Shown here: piece after piece, positions 11,459-23,302 of the stretch | Layout: each line of letters opens with the position of its first letter | Numbering within the stretch: position 1 is the stretch's first letter | Made by a program: the position numbers and the translations under genes | Notes under the pieces: model-generated | The model's input: the letters and a program-made list of their open reading frames with translations, nothing else | Told to the model about the DNA's origin: nothing | Database searches by the model: none | From: Triticum aestivum | Lineage: Eukaryota > Streptophyta > Magnoliopsida > Poales > Poaceae | Direction of reading: 5' to 3' | DNA: 64,000 bases | Assembly (NCBI RefSeq): GCF_018294505.1 | Contig: NC_057807.1 | Coordinates: 167,131,582 to 167,195,581, forward strand

Positions 11459-11947
11459 TGTCAAGCTAATAGGAGGTAGGTGGATAAGCGGTGCATCACC
11501 CTTGTCAGGGTTCACCCTCCACGCGACACCTAGCAGTGCATTTAAAGCGCTTTTGTCCTAACTAGAAGAGTTAGGTATGATTGATCTGCATCAGTCTAAT
11601 CACCCTGTGATGACCGTTTTGCCACTGTGGTTACCCCTTGAGCTATAAAAGGAGGCCCGAGGAAACCTTTACAGGGGTTCAAAACCTTGCAACACACACA
11701 TAGATATCTGTGCAACTGCTCTGTCCAAGTGACTCGCCAGGGGAGAGCGCTCCGTGTATTTTCCTCCACATTGGCCCAATACATAAAAGAAGGAGTAGGG
11801 TTTTATGCTTCTCAGCGGCCTGAACCTGGGTAAAAATTATAGTGTCTCCTATTGCGCTTGCTCTTCTCGCCAACTGTCTCCCCCCCCCCCCCCCCGAACC
11901 AGCAAAGGGGTAGCCCTGCCCCATAGATCGTTGGCTCCACGTCGACA
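11459..11947 (+). mobile_element. LTR of a further Gypsy element (family V)
   Basis: The candidate LTR runs from TGTCAAGCTAAT to CCACGTCGACA (489 bp). It contains a TATA box (CTATAAAA, 11643-11650), a transcribed region with GAACCTGGGTAAA near 11821, and a run of 16 C at 11880-11895. A PBS lies just after it. The right end is well supported by the PBS. The left end is only the best TG start and could be further left, for example near 11406. Confidence 0.5.
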
Positions 11948-11950
11948 TCT

Positions 11951-11970
11951 TTGGCATGCCAGGTAAGGGG
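11951..11970 (+). promoter_or_regulatory. Primer binding site of family V
   Basis: TTGGCATGCCAGGTAAGGGG closely resembles TTGGCGCGCCAGGTAGGGG, the PBS I associate with several grass Gypsy elements of the Tat/RIRE2 group. The element type is inferred from this match alone. Confidence 0.5.
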
Positions 11971-12042
11971 AGCGCATTGGCGAGAACCAATGCAGCAGGC
12001 GGTGCATCGAATCCTTTGAGTTCATAATCGTCATCACCACCC

Positions 12043-12485
12043 ATGGCGCCCAAGAAGAAGGGTTACATGGCTGTCAAGCCTTCTACGTCCTAGCACCCAT
12101 CGCCTTTGTCTATGGGCGGGGCAGGAGGTGGCGCCACCACGGATGGAGCAAACGCATGGTGGGCACGACCGGCACAGGCGGCGCAGTCGCCAAACCCGCC
12201 GTGATGGGAGAAGGTGGTGGGGATGCTGGAGGCGGACGCCTACCTCAACGCTTAGGCAAAGACAACATTCATGGAGCGAGCGACGTGTGTACCCTGCCCC
12301 CGCCTCCTCGCGCCCGTGAACACAACCACCAGACCGACCCTGCTCAATGGGCATGAACCGCGACCTTCCCGCAACGGTAGCACCGGCGGCGGCTGGGGGA
12401 GCGACCTCGGGACGCCCGTCACGCCCATCGCAAGATGAGTGTAATGTGACACCGAGCGGTGTTGTTGTGCCTCCACAACAATGCC
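12043..12485 (+). pseudogene. Start of gag of family V, interrupted by the Copia element
   Basis: An ATG at 12043 (MAPKKKGYMAVK) begins a frame that stops after 16 codons at a TAG. The downstream sequence is GC-rich and keeps a coding look without a continuous frame. At 12486 the Copia LTR begins, flanked here by ATGCC. The start is chosen because it is the first ATG after the PBS and leader. No gag domain can be seen in such a short piece. Confidence 0.4.
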
Positions 12486-14223
12486 TGTTAGGGAACATAG
12501 TAATTTCAAAAAATTTCCTGCGCACAGGCAAGATCATGGTGATGGCATAGCAACGAGAGGGGAGAGTGTTGGCTACGTACCCTCGTAGACCGTCAAGCGG
12601 AAGCGTTATGACAACGCGGTTGATGTAGTCGTACATCTTCACGATTCGACCGATCCAAGCATCGAACGTACGGCACCTCCGTGTTCAGCACACGTCCAGC
12701 TCGATGACGTTCCCCGGGCTCCAATCCAGCGAAGCGTCGGGGATGAGTTCCGTCAGCACAACGGCGTGGTGACGATGATGATATTCTACCGGCGCAGGGC
12801 TTCGCCTAAACTCCGCGACGATATGACCGAGGTGGAATATGGTGGAGGGGGGCACCGCACACGGCTAAGGAACGATCCATAGATCAACTTGTGTGCCTAT
12901 GGGGTGCCCCCCGCCCCCGTATACAAAGGAGCAAGGGGGGAGGCCGGCCGGCCCCTTGGGGCGCGCCAAGGAGGAGGAATCCTCCTCCTAGTAGGAGTAG
13001 GATTCCTCCTTTCCTACTCCTACTAGGAGGGGGAAGGAAGGGGGAGAGGGGGGAAGGAAAGGGGGGCGCCCCCCATCCTAGTCCAATTTGGACCAGAGGG
13101 AGAGGGGGCGCGCGGCACACCCTGGCCCCCCCTCTCTCTTCCCACCAAGGCCCATGTGGCCCATTAACTCTCCCGGGGGGTTCCGGTAACCCCCCCGGCA
13201 CTCCGGTTTTCTCCGAAATCACCCAGAACAGTTCCGGTGTGCGAATATAGTCGTCCAATATATCAATCTTTATGTCTCGACCATTTAGAGACTCCTCGTC
13301 ATGTCCGTGGTCACATCCGGGACTCCGAACAAACTTCGGTATATCAAAACTTATAAACTCATAATAAAACTATCTTCGTAACGTTAAGCGTGCGGACCCT
13401 ACGGGTTCGAGAACTATGTAGACATGACCTAGAACTATTCTCGGTCAATAACCAATAGTGGAACCTAGATGTTCATATTGGTTCCTACATATTCTACGAA
13501 GATCTTTATCGGTCAAACCGCATAACAACATACGTTGTTCCCTTTGTCATCGGTATGTTACTTGCCCGAGATTCGATTGTTGGTATCCAATACCTAGTTC
13601 AATCTCGTTACCGGCAAGTCTCTTTACTCGTTCTGTAATACATCATTTCATAACTAACTCATTAGTTACAATGCTTGCAAGGCTTAGGTGATGAGTATTA
13701 CCGAGAAGGCCCAGAGATACCTCTCTGACAATCGGAATGACAAAACCTAATCTCGAATTATGCCAACTCAACATGTACCTTTGGAGACACCTGTAGAGCA
13801 CCTTTATTATCACCCAGTTACGTTGTGACGTTTGGTAGCACACAAAGTGTTCCTCCGGTGAACAGGAGTTGCAGAATCTCATAGTTGCAGGAACTTTGTA
13901 TAAGTCATGAAGAAAGCAAATAGCAACATACTAAACGATCAAGTGCTAAGCTAACGGAATGGGTCAAGTCAATCACATCATTCTCCTAATGATGTGATCC
14001 CATTAATCAAATGACAACACATGCCTATGGTTAGGAAACATAACCATCTTTGATCAATGAGCTAGTCAAGTAGAGGCATACTAGTGACACTATGTTTGTC
14101 TATGTATTCACACATGTATCATGTTTCCGGTTAATTCAATTCTAGCATGAATAATAAACATTTATCATGATATGAGGAAATAAATAATAACTTTATTATT
14201 GCCTCTAGGGCATATTTCCTTCA
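12486..14223 (-). mobile_element. 3' LTR of the Copia element
   Basis: On the minus strand it starts TGAAGGAAATATGCCC at 14223 and ends …GTTCCCTAACA at 12486, 1738 bp. The GC-rich block at 12900-13200 lies just upstream of the probable transcription start; overlapping ORFs there are a composition effect. The five bases outside the left end are ATGCC; the partner copy is lost with the 5' LTR. Confidence 0.85.
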
Positions 14224-14234
14224 GTCTCCCACTT
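14224..14234 (-). promoter_or_regulatory. Polypurine tract of the Copia element
   Basis: AAGTGGGAGAC on the minus strand directly precedes the 3' LTR. It is the expected primer for plus-strand DNA synthesis. Confidence 0.7.
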
Positions 14235-14256
14235 GCACTAGATTCAATAATCTAGA

Positions 14257-16233
14257 TTACATAGTAATGATTCTAACACCCATGGAGTCTTGGTGCTGAT
14301 CATGTTTTCCTCGTGAGAGAGGCTTAGTCAACGGGTCTGCAACATTCAGATCCGTATGTATCTTGCAAATCTCTATGTCTCCCACTTGGACTTGGTCCCG
14401 AATGGAATTGAAGCGTCTCTTGATGTGCTTGGTCCTCTTGTGAAATCTAGATTCCTTTGCCAAGGCAATTGCACCAGTATTGTCACAAAAGATCTTCATT
14501 TGTCCCGATGCACTAGGTACAACACCTAGATCGGAAATGAACTCCTTCATCCAGACTCCTTCATTTGCTGCTTCCGAAGCAGCTATGTACTCCGCTTCAC
14601 ATGTAGATCCCGCCACGACGCTTTGTTTAGAACTGCACCAACTTACAGCTCCACCGTTTAATAAAAATACGTATCCGTTTTGCGATTTAGAATCGTCCGG
14701 ATCAGTGTCAAAGCTTGCATCGACGTAACCATTTACGACTAGCTCTTTGTCACCTCCATATATGAGAAACATATCCTTAGTTCTTTTCAGGTATTTTAGG
14801 ATGTTCTTGACCGCTGTCCAGTGACCCACTCCTGGATTACTTTGGTACCTCCCTACCAAACTTATAGCAAGGCACACATCAGGTCTGGTACACAGCATTG
14901 CATACATGATAGAGCCTATGGCTGAAGCATAGGGAACTCCTTTCATTTTCTCTCTATCTTCTGCCGTGGTCGAGCATTGAGTCTGACTCAACTTTATACC
15001 TTGTAATATAGGTAAGAACCCTTTCTTCGCCTGTTCCATATTGAACCTTTTCAATACTTTATCAAGGTACATGCTTTGTGAAAGTCCAATCAAGCGTCTT
15101 GATCTATCTCTATAGATCTTAATGCCCAATATGTAAGCAGCTTCACCGAGGTCTTTCATTGAAAAACTTTTATTCAAGTATCCTTTTATGCTATCTAGAA
15201 ATTCTATATCATTTCCAATCAACAATATGTCATCCACATATAATATTAGAAATGCTACAGAGCTCCCACTCACTTTCTTGTAAATACAGGCTTCTCCAAA
15301 AGTCTGTATAAAACCATATGCTTTGATCACACTATCAAAGCGTTTATTCCAACTCCGAGAGGCTTGCACCAGACCATAGATTGATCGCTGGAGCTTGCAC
15401 ACTTTGTTAGCTCCCTTAGGATCGACAAAACCTTCCGGTTGCATCATATACAACTCTTCTTCCAGAAATCCATTCAGGAATGCAGTTTTGACATCCATCT
15501 GCCAAATTTCATAATCATAAAATGCGGCAATCGCTAACATGATTTGGAAAGACTTAAGCATCGCTACGGGTGAGAAAGTCTCATCGTAGTCAACCCCTTG
15601 AACTCGTCGAAAACCTTTTGCAACAAGTCGATCTTTATAGACAGTTACATTACCGTCAGCGTCAGTCTTCTTCTTGAAGATCCATTTATTCTCAATGGCT
15701 TGCCGATCATCGGGCAAGTCAACCAAAGTCCATACTTTGTTCTCATACATGGATCCCATCTCAGATTTCATGGCCTCTAACCATTTTGCGGAATCTGGGC
15801 TCATCATCGCTTCCTCATAGTTCGTAGGTTCATCATGGTCAAGTAACATGACTTCCAGAATAGGATTACCGTACCACTCTGGTGCGGATCTTACTCTGGT
15901 AGACCTACGAGGTTCAGTAGATACTTGATCTGAAGTTTCATGATCAATATCATTAGCTTCCTCACTAATTGGTGTATTTGTCACATGAACTGATTTCTGT
16001 GATGAACTACTTTCCAATAAGGGAGCAGGTACCGTTACCTCATCAAGTTCTACTTTCCTCCCACTCACTTCTTTCGAGAGAAACTCCTTCTCTAGAAAGG
16101 ATCCATTCTTAGCAATGAATGTATTGCCTTCGGATTTGTGATGGAAGGTGTACCCAACAGTCTCTTTTGGTTATCCTATGAAGACACATTTCTCCGATTT
16201 GGGTTCGAGCTTATCTGGTTGAAGTTTGTTCAC
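14257..16233 (-). pseudogene. pol: Copia reverse transcriptase and RNase H
   Basis: The minus strand is open from 16068 to 14257 (603 residues) and the same frame continues upstream to 16233 through one TAA near 16175. RT motifs are present: KWIFKKK, WQMDVKTAFLNG and the catalytic YVDD (15229-15240). Ty1-type RNase H follows, with GYVDASFDTD, SKQSVVAGSTCEAEY and FCDNTGAIALAK supplying the acidic residues. The protein would copy element RNA into DNA in the cytoplasmic particle. This is the best preserved part of the element and ends 33 bases before the LTR. It cannot be made as one chain because of the stops upstream. Confidence 0.9.
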
Positions 16234-17106
16234 CTAAGCATCGCAGCCCCAAACTTTAAGAAACGACAACTTTGGTTTCTTGCCAAACCACAGTTCATAA
16301 GGCATCGTCTCAACGGATTTAGATGGTGCCCTATTTAATGTGAATGCAGCCGTCTCTAAAGCATAACCCCAAAACGATAGCGGTAAATCAGTAAGAGACA
16401 TCATAGATCGCACCATATCTAGTAAAGTATGATTACGACGTTCGGACACACCATTTCTTTGTGGTGTTCCAGGTGGCGTGAGTTGCGGAACTATTCCACA
16501 TTGTTTCAAATGTAAACCAAACTCGTAACTCAAATATTCTCCTCCACGATCAGATCGTAGAAACTTTATTTTCTTGTTACGATGATTTTCCACTTCACTC
16601 TGAAATTCTTTGAACTTTTCAAATGTTTCAGACTTGTGTTTCATTAAGTAGATATACCCATATCTACTCAAATCATCTATGAAGGTGAGAAAATAACGAT
16701 ATCCGCCACGAGCTTCAACATTCATCGGACCACATACATCTGTATGTATGATTTCCAACAAATCTGTTGCTCTCTCCATAGTACCGGAGAACGGTGGTTT
16801 AGTCATCTTGCCCATGAGGCACGGTTCTCAAGTACCAAGTGATTCATAATCAAGTGATTCCAAAAGTCCATCAGTATGGAGTTTCTTCATGCGCTTTACA
16901 CCGATCTGACCTAAACGGCAGTGCCACAAATAAGTTGCACTATCATTATCAACTCTGCATCTTTTGGCTTCAACATTATGAATATGTGTATCACTACTAT
17001 CGAGATTCAATAAAAATAGACCACTCTTCAAGGGTGCATCACCATAAAATATATTACTCATATAAATAGAACAACCATTATTCTCTGATTTAAATGAATA
17101 ACCGTC
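16234..17106 (-). pseudogene. int: Copia integrase with pre-integrase domain
   Basis: The frame is the same as that of gag and RT. A pre-integrase segment (ATYLWHCRLGQIGVKRM) spans 17061-16828 and ends at a TGA. The catalytic core follows at 16815-16234: HTDVCG gives the first Asp, FLRSDRGGEY the second, NGVSERRN the Glu of the D,D(35)E triad. A TAG at 16234-16236 ends it. Integrase inserts the DNA copy into the host chromosome. All three acidic residues are present; inactivation is by stop codons rather than by loss of catalytic residues. Confidence 0.85.
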
Positions 17107-17604
17107 TCACATCAAACAAGATCCAGATATAATGTTCATGCTCAACGCTGGCACCAAATAACAATTATTTAGGTCTAAAACTAATCCCGAAGGTAGATGT
17201 AGAGGTAGCGTGCCGACCGCGATCACATCGACTTTGGAACCGTTTCCCACGCGCATCGTCACCTCGTCCTTGGCCAGTGCTCGCTTATTCCGTAGTCCCT
17301 GTTTCGAGTTGCAAATATTAGCAACAGAACCAGTATTAAATACACAGGTGCTACTACGAGCTCTAGTTAGGTACACATCAATAACATGTATATCACATAT
17401 ACCTTTGTTCACTTTGCCATCCTTCTTATCCGCCAAATATTTGGGGCAGTTCCGCTTCCAGTGACCAGTCTGCTTGCAGTAGAAGCACTCAGTTTCAGGC
17501 TTAGGTCCAGACTTGGGTTTCTTCTCTTGAGCAGCAACTTGCTTGCTGTTCTTCTTGAAGTTCCCCTTCTTCTTCCCTTTGCCCTTTTTCTTGAAACTAG
17601 TGGT
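17107..17604 (-). pseudogene. Copia gag zinc knuckle and protease
   Basis: A lysine-rich stretch is followed by a CX2CX4HX4C zinc knuckle (CFYCKQTGHWKRNC, about 17501-17460), which binds element RNA. Downstream is the protease with its flap region (MRVGNGSKVDV, LVPALSMNIIS). At the active site the usual D-T-G-S reads N-T-G-S: the codon at 17335-17337 is AAT, so the catalytic aspartate is missing in addition to the stop codons on both sides (17605, 17107). Confidence 0.8.
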
Positions 17605-18243
17605 CTAGTTGACCATCAACACTTGATGCTCCTTCTTGATTGCTACCTCCGCAGCCTTTAGCATTGCGAAGAGCTCGGGAATGGTATTGTTCATCCCTTG
17701 CATATTATAGTTCATCACAAAGCTCTTGTAGCTTGGTGGCAGTGATTGGAGAATTCTGTCAATGACGCTATCATCCGGAAGATTAACTCCCAGTTGAATC
17801 AAGTGATTATTATACCCAGACATTTTGAGTATATGCTCACTGACAGAACTATTCTCCTCCATCTTGCAGCTGTAGAACTTATTGGAGACTTCATATCTCT
17901 CAATCCGGGCATTTGCTTGAAATATTAACTTCAACTCCTGGAACATCTCATATGCTCCATGACGTACAAAACATCGTTGAAGACCCGGTTCTAAGCCGTA
18001 AAGCATGGCACACTGAACTGTAGAGTAGTCACCAGCTTTGCTCTTCCAGACGTTCACAACATCTGGTGTTGCTCCTGCAGCAGGCCTGGCACCCAGCGGT
18101 TCTTCCAGGACATAATTCTTCTGTGCAGCAATGAGGATAATCCTCAAGTTACGGACCCAGTCCATGTAATTGCTACCATCATCTTTCAACTTTGCTTTCT
18201 CAAGGAATGCATTAAAATTCAACGGAACAACAGCACGAGCCAT
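17605..18243 (-). pseudogene. gag: Copia gag N-terminal part
   Basis: The ATG at 18243 opens a 212-residue frame starting MARAVVPLNFNAFLEKAKLK. It contains NYMDWVRNLRIIL and the UBN2-like gag region (ERYEVSNKFYSCKMEENSSV, ILQSLPPSYKSFV). This forms the particle shell. The frame ends at a TAG (17605-17607) just before the basic stretch and zinc knuckle, which continue in the same frame. The leader at 18244-18358 is kept, but no LTR or PBS remains beyond it. Confidence 0.85.
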
Positions 18244-18358
18244 CTATCTACAACAAACATAGACAAGCAAAATACTATCGGGTACTAAGTTCATGATAAA
18301 TTTAAGTTCAATTAATCATATTACTTAAGAACTCCCACTTAGACAAACATCTCTCACA

Positions 18359-19440
18359 ATCTGGTTTTTATTGGCCTACTCTCTTCAAAGATGCTCATAA
18401 GTTTGTCTTATCTTGTGATGAATGTCAAAGAATAGGTAACATTAGTAGACGTCAAGAAATGCCTATGAATTATTCTCTTGTTATTGAACCGTTTGATGTT
18501 TGGGGCTTTGATTATATGGGACCTTTTCCTGCCTCTAATGGTTATACACATATTTTAGTTGTTGTTGATTACGTTACTAAGTGGGTAGAAGCTATTCCAA
18601 CTAGTAATGCTGATCATAACACTTCTATTAAAATGCTTAAAGAAGTTATTCTTCCGAGGTTTGGAGTCCCTAGATATCTTATGACTGATGGTGGTTCACA
18701 TTTTATTCATGGTGCTTTCCGTAAGATGCTTGCTAAGTATGATGTCAATCATAGAATCGCATTTCCTTATCATCCGCAGGCTAGTGGTCAAGTAGAGTTG
18801 AGCAATAGAGAGCTCAAATTAATTTGCAAAAGACTGTGAATAGATCTAGAAAGAATTGGTCCAAAAAACTTGATGATGCATTATGGGCCTATAGAACTGC
18901 ATACAAAAATCCTATGGGAATGTCTCCTTATAAGATGGTTTATGGAAAAGCGTGTCACTTACCTCTCGAACTTGAACATAAGGCATATTGGGCTATTAAA
19001 GAGCTCAATTATGACTTCAAACTTGCCGGTGAGAAGAGGTTGTTTGATATTAGCTCACTTGATGAATGGAGAACCCAAGCGTATGAGAATGCCAAGCTAT
19101 TCAAAGAAAAAGTCAAACACTGGCATGACAAAAGGATACAAAAGCTGAGTTTAACGTAGGAGATTATGTGTTATTACTCAACTCTCATTTAAGATTTTTT
19201 GCGGGAAAACTCCTCTCACAATGGGAAGGTTCTTACGTTATCGAGGAGGTCTATCATTCTGGTGCCATCAAAATCAACAACTTCGAAGGCACGAGTCCAA
19301 GGGTGGTAAACGGTCAAAGAATTAAACATTATATTTCTGGTAATCCTATCAATGTTGAAACTAATATTATTGAAACTGTAACCCCTGAGGAATACATAAG
19401 GGACACCTTCCAGCACGTTCCAGACTCCGAAAAGGTATAG
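18359..19440 (+). pseudogene. int: Integrase end of an Athila-type Gypsy polyprotein
   Basis: The sequence begins abruptly inside the integrase zinc finger (FYWPTLFKDAHKF, CDECQR) and continues through the core: FDVWGFDYMGPFP, then DGGSHF where Gypsy integrases usually have D-N-G, then YHPQASGQVELSNRE with the Glu. The C-terminal part (WAYRTAYKNPMGMSPY, RFFAGKLLSQWEGSYVI) follows. Two frameshifts, near 18825 and 19145, split it into three frames. The C-terminus ends at 19440. The 5' half of the element (LTR, gag, RT) is missing and replaced by the Copia leader. Confidence 0.85.
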
Positions 19441-19766
19441 GTATGTGGTACAGTAAGTAAACCGACTCCAAAACAACTGCAATGGCAATTTTTATCAGCT
19501 TTGGAATATTTAAGAATTTTAGGAAGAAAGAAGTAGTCCGAAAGGGACACGAGGCTCCCACGAGAGTGGAGGGCGTGTCCCCCCCCTACTGGGCGCGCCC
19601 CCTATCTCGTGGGCACACATGTGCCTCCCGGACTCCGTTTTCTTGCACGTTACGTATTTTGGTCGGTAAAGATTCATTATATATACTCCCGAAGGTTTTG
19701 ACCACCATATCATGCAAATATCCTCTGTTTTTGTTTCTAGTTGTTCCTGTTGCATAATAAAGCAAG

Positions 19767-20222
19767 ATGTCTTCTCAGGAGTCAGTTGGGGAGAGTCGGG
19801 TGTCTCACCCAACGCCAGGTCCAGGAGCAAATAGCGATGCCTATCACTTTGGACCATCAACGGAGGATGAGATGGAGGCTGATTCGAAAAGGATAGATGC
19901 CATGGAGGAGGATCAAGAAGTTACCTCTCGTCTCCGAGTAGAATTCACTATGGGGGAACTACCTAGCCTGGCTGTCCCTACTTCGGTCACTCCTTCCAAC
20001 TCTAGATTTCTCTCTTATGAAAATATGAAAAAGAGTTTCACTTGTTCTCCAGAAGCTATGCAGCATCCTTGGGTAAAAGGAGCTTTGGCCGTTACGGGCA
20101 AGCTCCGTAAAGAAATTATGGACCTCAAACAACAAGTCAATAAGCTCGAGGAGGAGAACCGTATCCTGAAGGGCATCATCTCCAAGAAGATCATAACACC
20201 AACCGTGAAGAAGGAGAAATAA
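19767..20222 (+). CDS. Uncharacterised 151-residue coiled-coil ORF downstream of integrase
   Basis: An intact frame begins MSSQESVGESRVSHPTPGPG. The N-terminal half is acidic, Ser/Pro-rich and probably disordered. The C-terminal third (about residues 110-145) has a heptad-like pattern (LRKEIMDLKQQVNKLEEE) typical of a coiled coil, then a basic tail KKEK. No transmembrane segment or signal peptide is seen, so it is not an obvious envelope-like protein although it sits where Athila elements carry one. It is open while the integrase before it has two frameshifts. I do not recognise the family; it could be an element accessory protein or a chance survivor. Confidence 0.45.
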   Translation: MSSQESVGESRVSHPTPGPGANSDAYHFGPSTEDEMEADSKRIDAMEEDQEVTSRLRVEFTMGELPSLAVPTSVTPSNSRFLSYENMKKSFTCSPEAMQHPWVKGALAVTGKLRKEIMDLKQQVNKLEEENRILKGIISKKIITPTVKKEK

Positions 20223-21764
20223 TCACATGGGTATGGGCACTCCCCTTGGCAACTGCCAAGCTTGATGGAGGTGCCCCGGTATCGTATCACCATCACACTC
20301 CTATCTTTACCGCTTTATTTAGTTCGATCCTTTTAGTAGTATCTTGATCTAGTAGATTGAAGTTTTGATATCAAGTAGTTTGAGTTTTTCTTTGTGATCT
20401 CTTTTTGTAATCGAGTCCGTGAGCTATCTATAATAAAGATTAGTGTTGAGTCAAGGGCTTTGCTATGTTGCTATGATCTTGAGAAAGTAGAAAGAGTAAA
20501 AAAGTTCATATTGATCTTATGGATAGTGATAACTTCACACATAGAAAATATGAGGCATAAAAATTGCTGAGAGTTGATGAACGTAGTTTTGGTCATCGTT
20601 GCAATTAATAGGAAGTGATAAGGAAAGATGGGTTCACATACAAATATATTATCTTGGACGTCTTTTTATAATTGGGAGCACTCATTAAGTATGACATGCT
20701 AAAGAGTTGATGTTGGGCAAGGAAGACAACGTAATAGTTTATGTTTTCCGACATCTCAGTTAAAGTATATTGTCATTGACCTTCCAAACATGTTGAGCTT
20801 GCATTTCCCCCTCATGCTAGCCAAATTCCTTGCACCAAGTAGAGATACTACTTGTGCTTCCAAATATTCTTAAACCCAGTTTTGCCATGAGAGTCCACCA
20901 TACCTACCTATGGATTGAGTAAGATCCTTCAAGTAAGTTGTCATGCTGCAAGCAATAAAAATTGCTATCTAAATATGTATGACTTAATTGTGCAGAGAAA
21001 ATAAGCTTTGTACGAACTTGTTGTGGAAGTAATAAAAGCGACGGACTGCATAATAAAGGTCCACATACAAGGGGCAATATAAAGTGACGTTCTTTTGCAT
21101 TAAGATTTTGTGCATCAACCCTAAATGCACATAACAACCTCTGCTTCCCTCTACGAAGGGCCTATCTTTTACTTTATGTTTTTACTTTATGCTTGAGTCA
21201 AGGTGATCCTCACCTTTCCATTTTTCATTTTATCCTTTGGCAAGCTCCTCGTGTTTGAAAGATCATGATATATATATATCCAATTGGATGTAAGTTACCA
21301 TGGGCTATTATTGTTGACATCACCTAAAGGTGAATACGTTGGGAGGCAACACAATAAGCCCCTATCTTTCTCAGTGTCCGGCTGAAACTCCATAACCACA
21401 AGTACTGCGTGAGTGTTAGAAATTGTAGAAGACTACGAGATAGTTGAGTATGTGAGCTTGCTGAATAGCTCTATTGTTGACTCTTTCTGATGTTACGATA
21501 AATTGCAATTGCTTCAATGACTGAGATTATAGTTTGTTAGTTCCCAACGAAGTTTTTGAACCATAATTAACATTGTGAATTGATTGCTACTTGAGCATAA
21601 GAAATCATATGATAAAATCTATATATGTTGCTGTTATAAGAATGATCATGATGCCCTCATGTCCGTATTTTATTTTTATCGACACCTCTATCTCTAAACA
21701 TGGGGACATATTTTTTGATTTCGGCTTTCGCTTGAGGACAAGCGAGGTCTAAGCTAGGGGGAGT
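20223..21764 (+). other. Long 3' non-coding region of the Athila-type element, ending in the PPT
   Basis: About 1.5 kb of AT-rich sequence without coding capacity lies between the coiled-coil ORF and the 3' LTR. It has the GGGAGGCAACACAATAAG block (21339-21356) found in related form elsewhere (34601 and, reversed, 38195). It ends with GCTAGGGGGAG (21753-21763), the polypurine tract. Confidence 0.6.
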
Positions 21765-23289
21765 TGATACATCCATTTTGCATCATGCTTTTATATCAAT
21801 ATTTATTGCATTGTGGGCTATTATTACACATTATATGTCAATACTTATGGCTATTCTCTCTTATTTTACAAGGTTTACCATGAAGAGGGGGAATGCCGGC
21901 AGCTGGAATTTTGGCTGGAAAAGGAGCAAACGTTGGAAACCTATTCTGCACAACTCCAATAGTCCTGAAACTCCACGAAACATCTTTTTGGAATTAATAA
22001 GAATTATTGAGCAAAAAAATACACCAGGGGGCTCACACCCTGTCCAGGAGACAAGAGCCCCCCCCCCTACAGGGCGCGCCCTATCTCGTGGGCCCCCTGG
22101 TGGGCCTCCAGTGTCCATCTTCTTCTATATCAGAGCTTGTACCCTGGAAAAATCGTGGGCAAGCTTACGGGACGAAACTCCGCCGCCACGAGGTGGAACC
22201 TTGGCGGAACCAATCTAGGGTTCTGGCAGAGCTGTTCTGCCGGGGACACTTCCCTCCGGGAGGGGGAAATCATCACCAACATCATCACCAACGATCCTCT
22301 CATCGGGAGGGGGTCCATCTCCATCAACATCTTCACCAGCACCATCTCCTCTCAAAACCCTAGTTCATCTCTTGTATCCAAACCACAAATTGGTACCTGT
22401 GGGTTGCTAGTAGTGTTGATTACTCCTTGTAGTTGATGCTAATTGGTTTACTTGGTGGAAGATCATATGTTCAGATGCTTTATGCATATTATTACTCCTC
22501 TGATTATGAACATAAATATGCTTATTATGAACATGAATATGCTTTGTGAGTAGTTACGTTTGTTCCTGAGGACATGGGTGAAGTCTTGCTATTAGTAGTC
22601 ATGTGAATTTGGTATTCGTTCGATATTTTGATGAGATGTATGTTGTCTTCTCCTCTAGTGGTGTTATGTGAACGTCGACTACATGACACTTCACCATTAT
22701 TTGGGCCTAGAGGAAGGCATGGGGAAGTAATAAGTAGATGATGGGTTGCTAGAGTGACAGAAGCTTAAACCCTAGTTTATGCGTTGCTTCGTTAGGGGCT
22801 GATATGGATCCATATGTTTAATGTTGTGGTTAGGTTTACCTTAATACTTCTTTTGTAGTTGCGGATGCTTGCAATAGGGGTTAATCATAAGTGGGATGCT
22901 TGTGCAAGTAAGGGCAGTACCCAAGTACCGTTCCACCCACATATCAAATTATCAAATTACCGAAAGCGAATCATATGAACATGATGAAAACTAGCTTGAC
23001 GATAATTCCCATGTGTCCTCGGGAGCTCCTTTCTCATTATTAGAAATTGTCCAGGCTTATCCTTTGCTACATAAAGGATTGGGACACCTTGCTGCACTTT
23101 ATTTACTTTATTTACTTGTTACTCATTACCATTTATCTTATCACAAAACTATCTATCACCTACAATTTCAGTGCTTGCAGAGGAAACCTTACCGAAAACC
23201 GCTTATCATTTCCTTCTGCTTCTCATTGGGTTCGACCCTCTTACTTATCGAAAGGACTACGATTGATCCCCTATACTTGTGGGTCATTA
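21765..23289 (+). mobile_element. 3' LTR of the Athila-type element (family Z2)
   Basis: It starts TGATACATCCATTTTGC straight after the PPT and ends near …CTTGTGGGTCATTA (23289), about 1525 bp. A GC-rich block with CTATATCAGAGC near 22122 marks the promoter and transcript start area. The related LTR at 26683-27818 lies in the opposite orientation. Sequence beyond 23289 is unrelated to Athila leaders, confirming this is the 3' LTR. Confidence 0.8.
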
Positions 23290-23302
23290 GTGTCACGAGA
23301 AG

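Larger units (their letters stand above)
12486..18358 (-). mobile_element. Ty1/Copia element (Angela-like), 5' LTR missing
   Basis: Order on the minus strand: leader (18358-18244), gag, protease, integrase, RT, RNase H, PPT, 3' LTR (14223-12486). Gag-protease-integrase-RT is the Copia order. The 5' LTR is absent: at about 18358 the leader joins a Gypsy integrase directly. The LTR length (1738 bp) and sequence fit what I remember of Angela in wheat. The polyprotein carries five stop codons in one frame but no frameshift. Confidence 0.85.

Noticed and set aside
12034..12642. 202-codon minus-strand ORF
   Set aside because: It spans the junction of two unrelated elements (family V gag region and the Copia LTR) at 12486.
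12884..13258. Paired ORFs on both strands of about 120 codons
   Set aside because: They lie in the GC-rich promoter part of the Copia LTR and reflect composition only.
21778..22363. 146- and 118-codon ORFs in the Z2 LTR
   Set aside because: They lie within the LTR and match the composition of its promoter block; the inverted LTR copy shows different frames.
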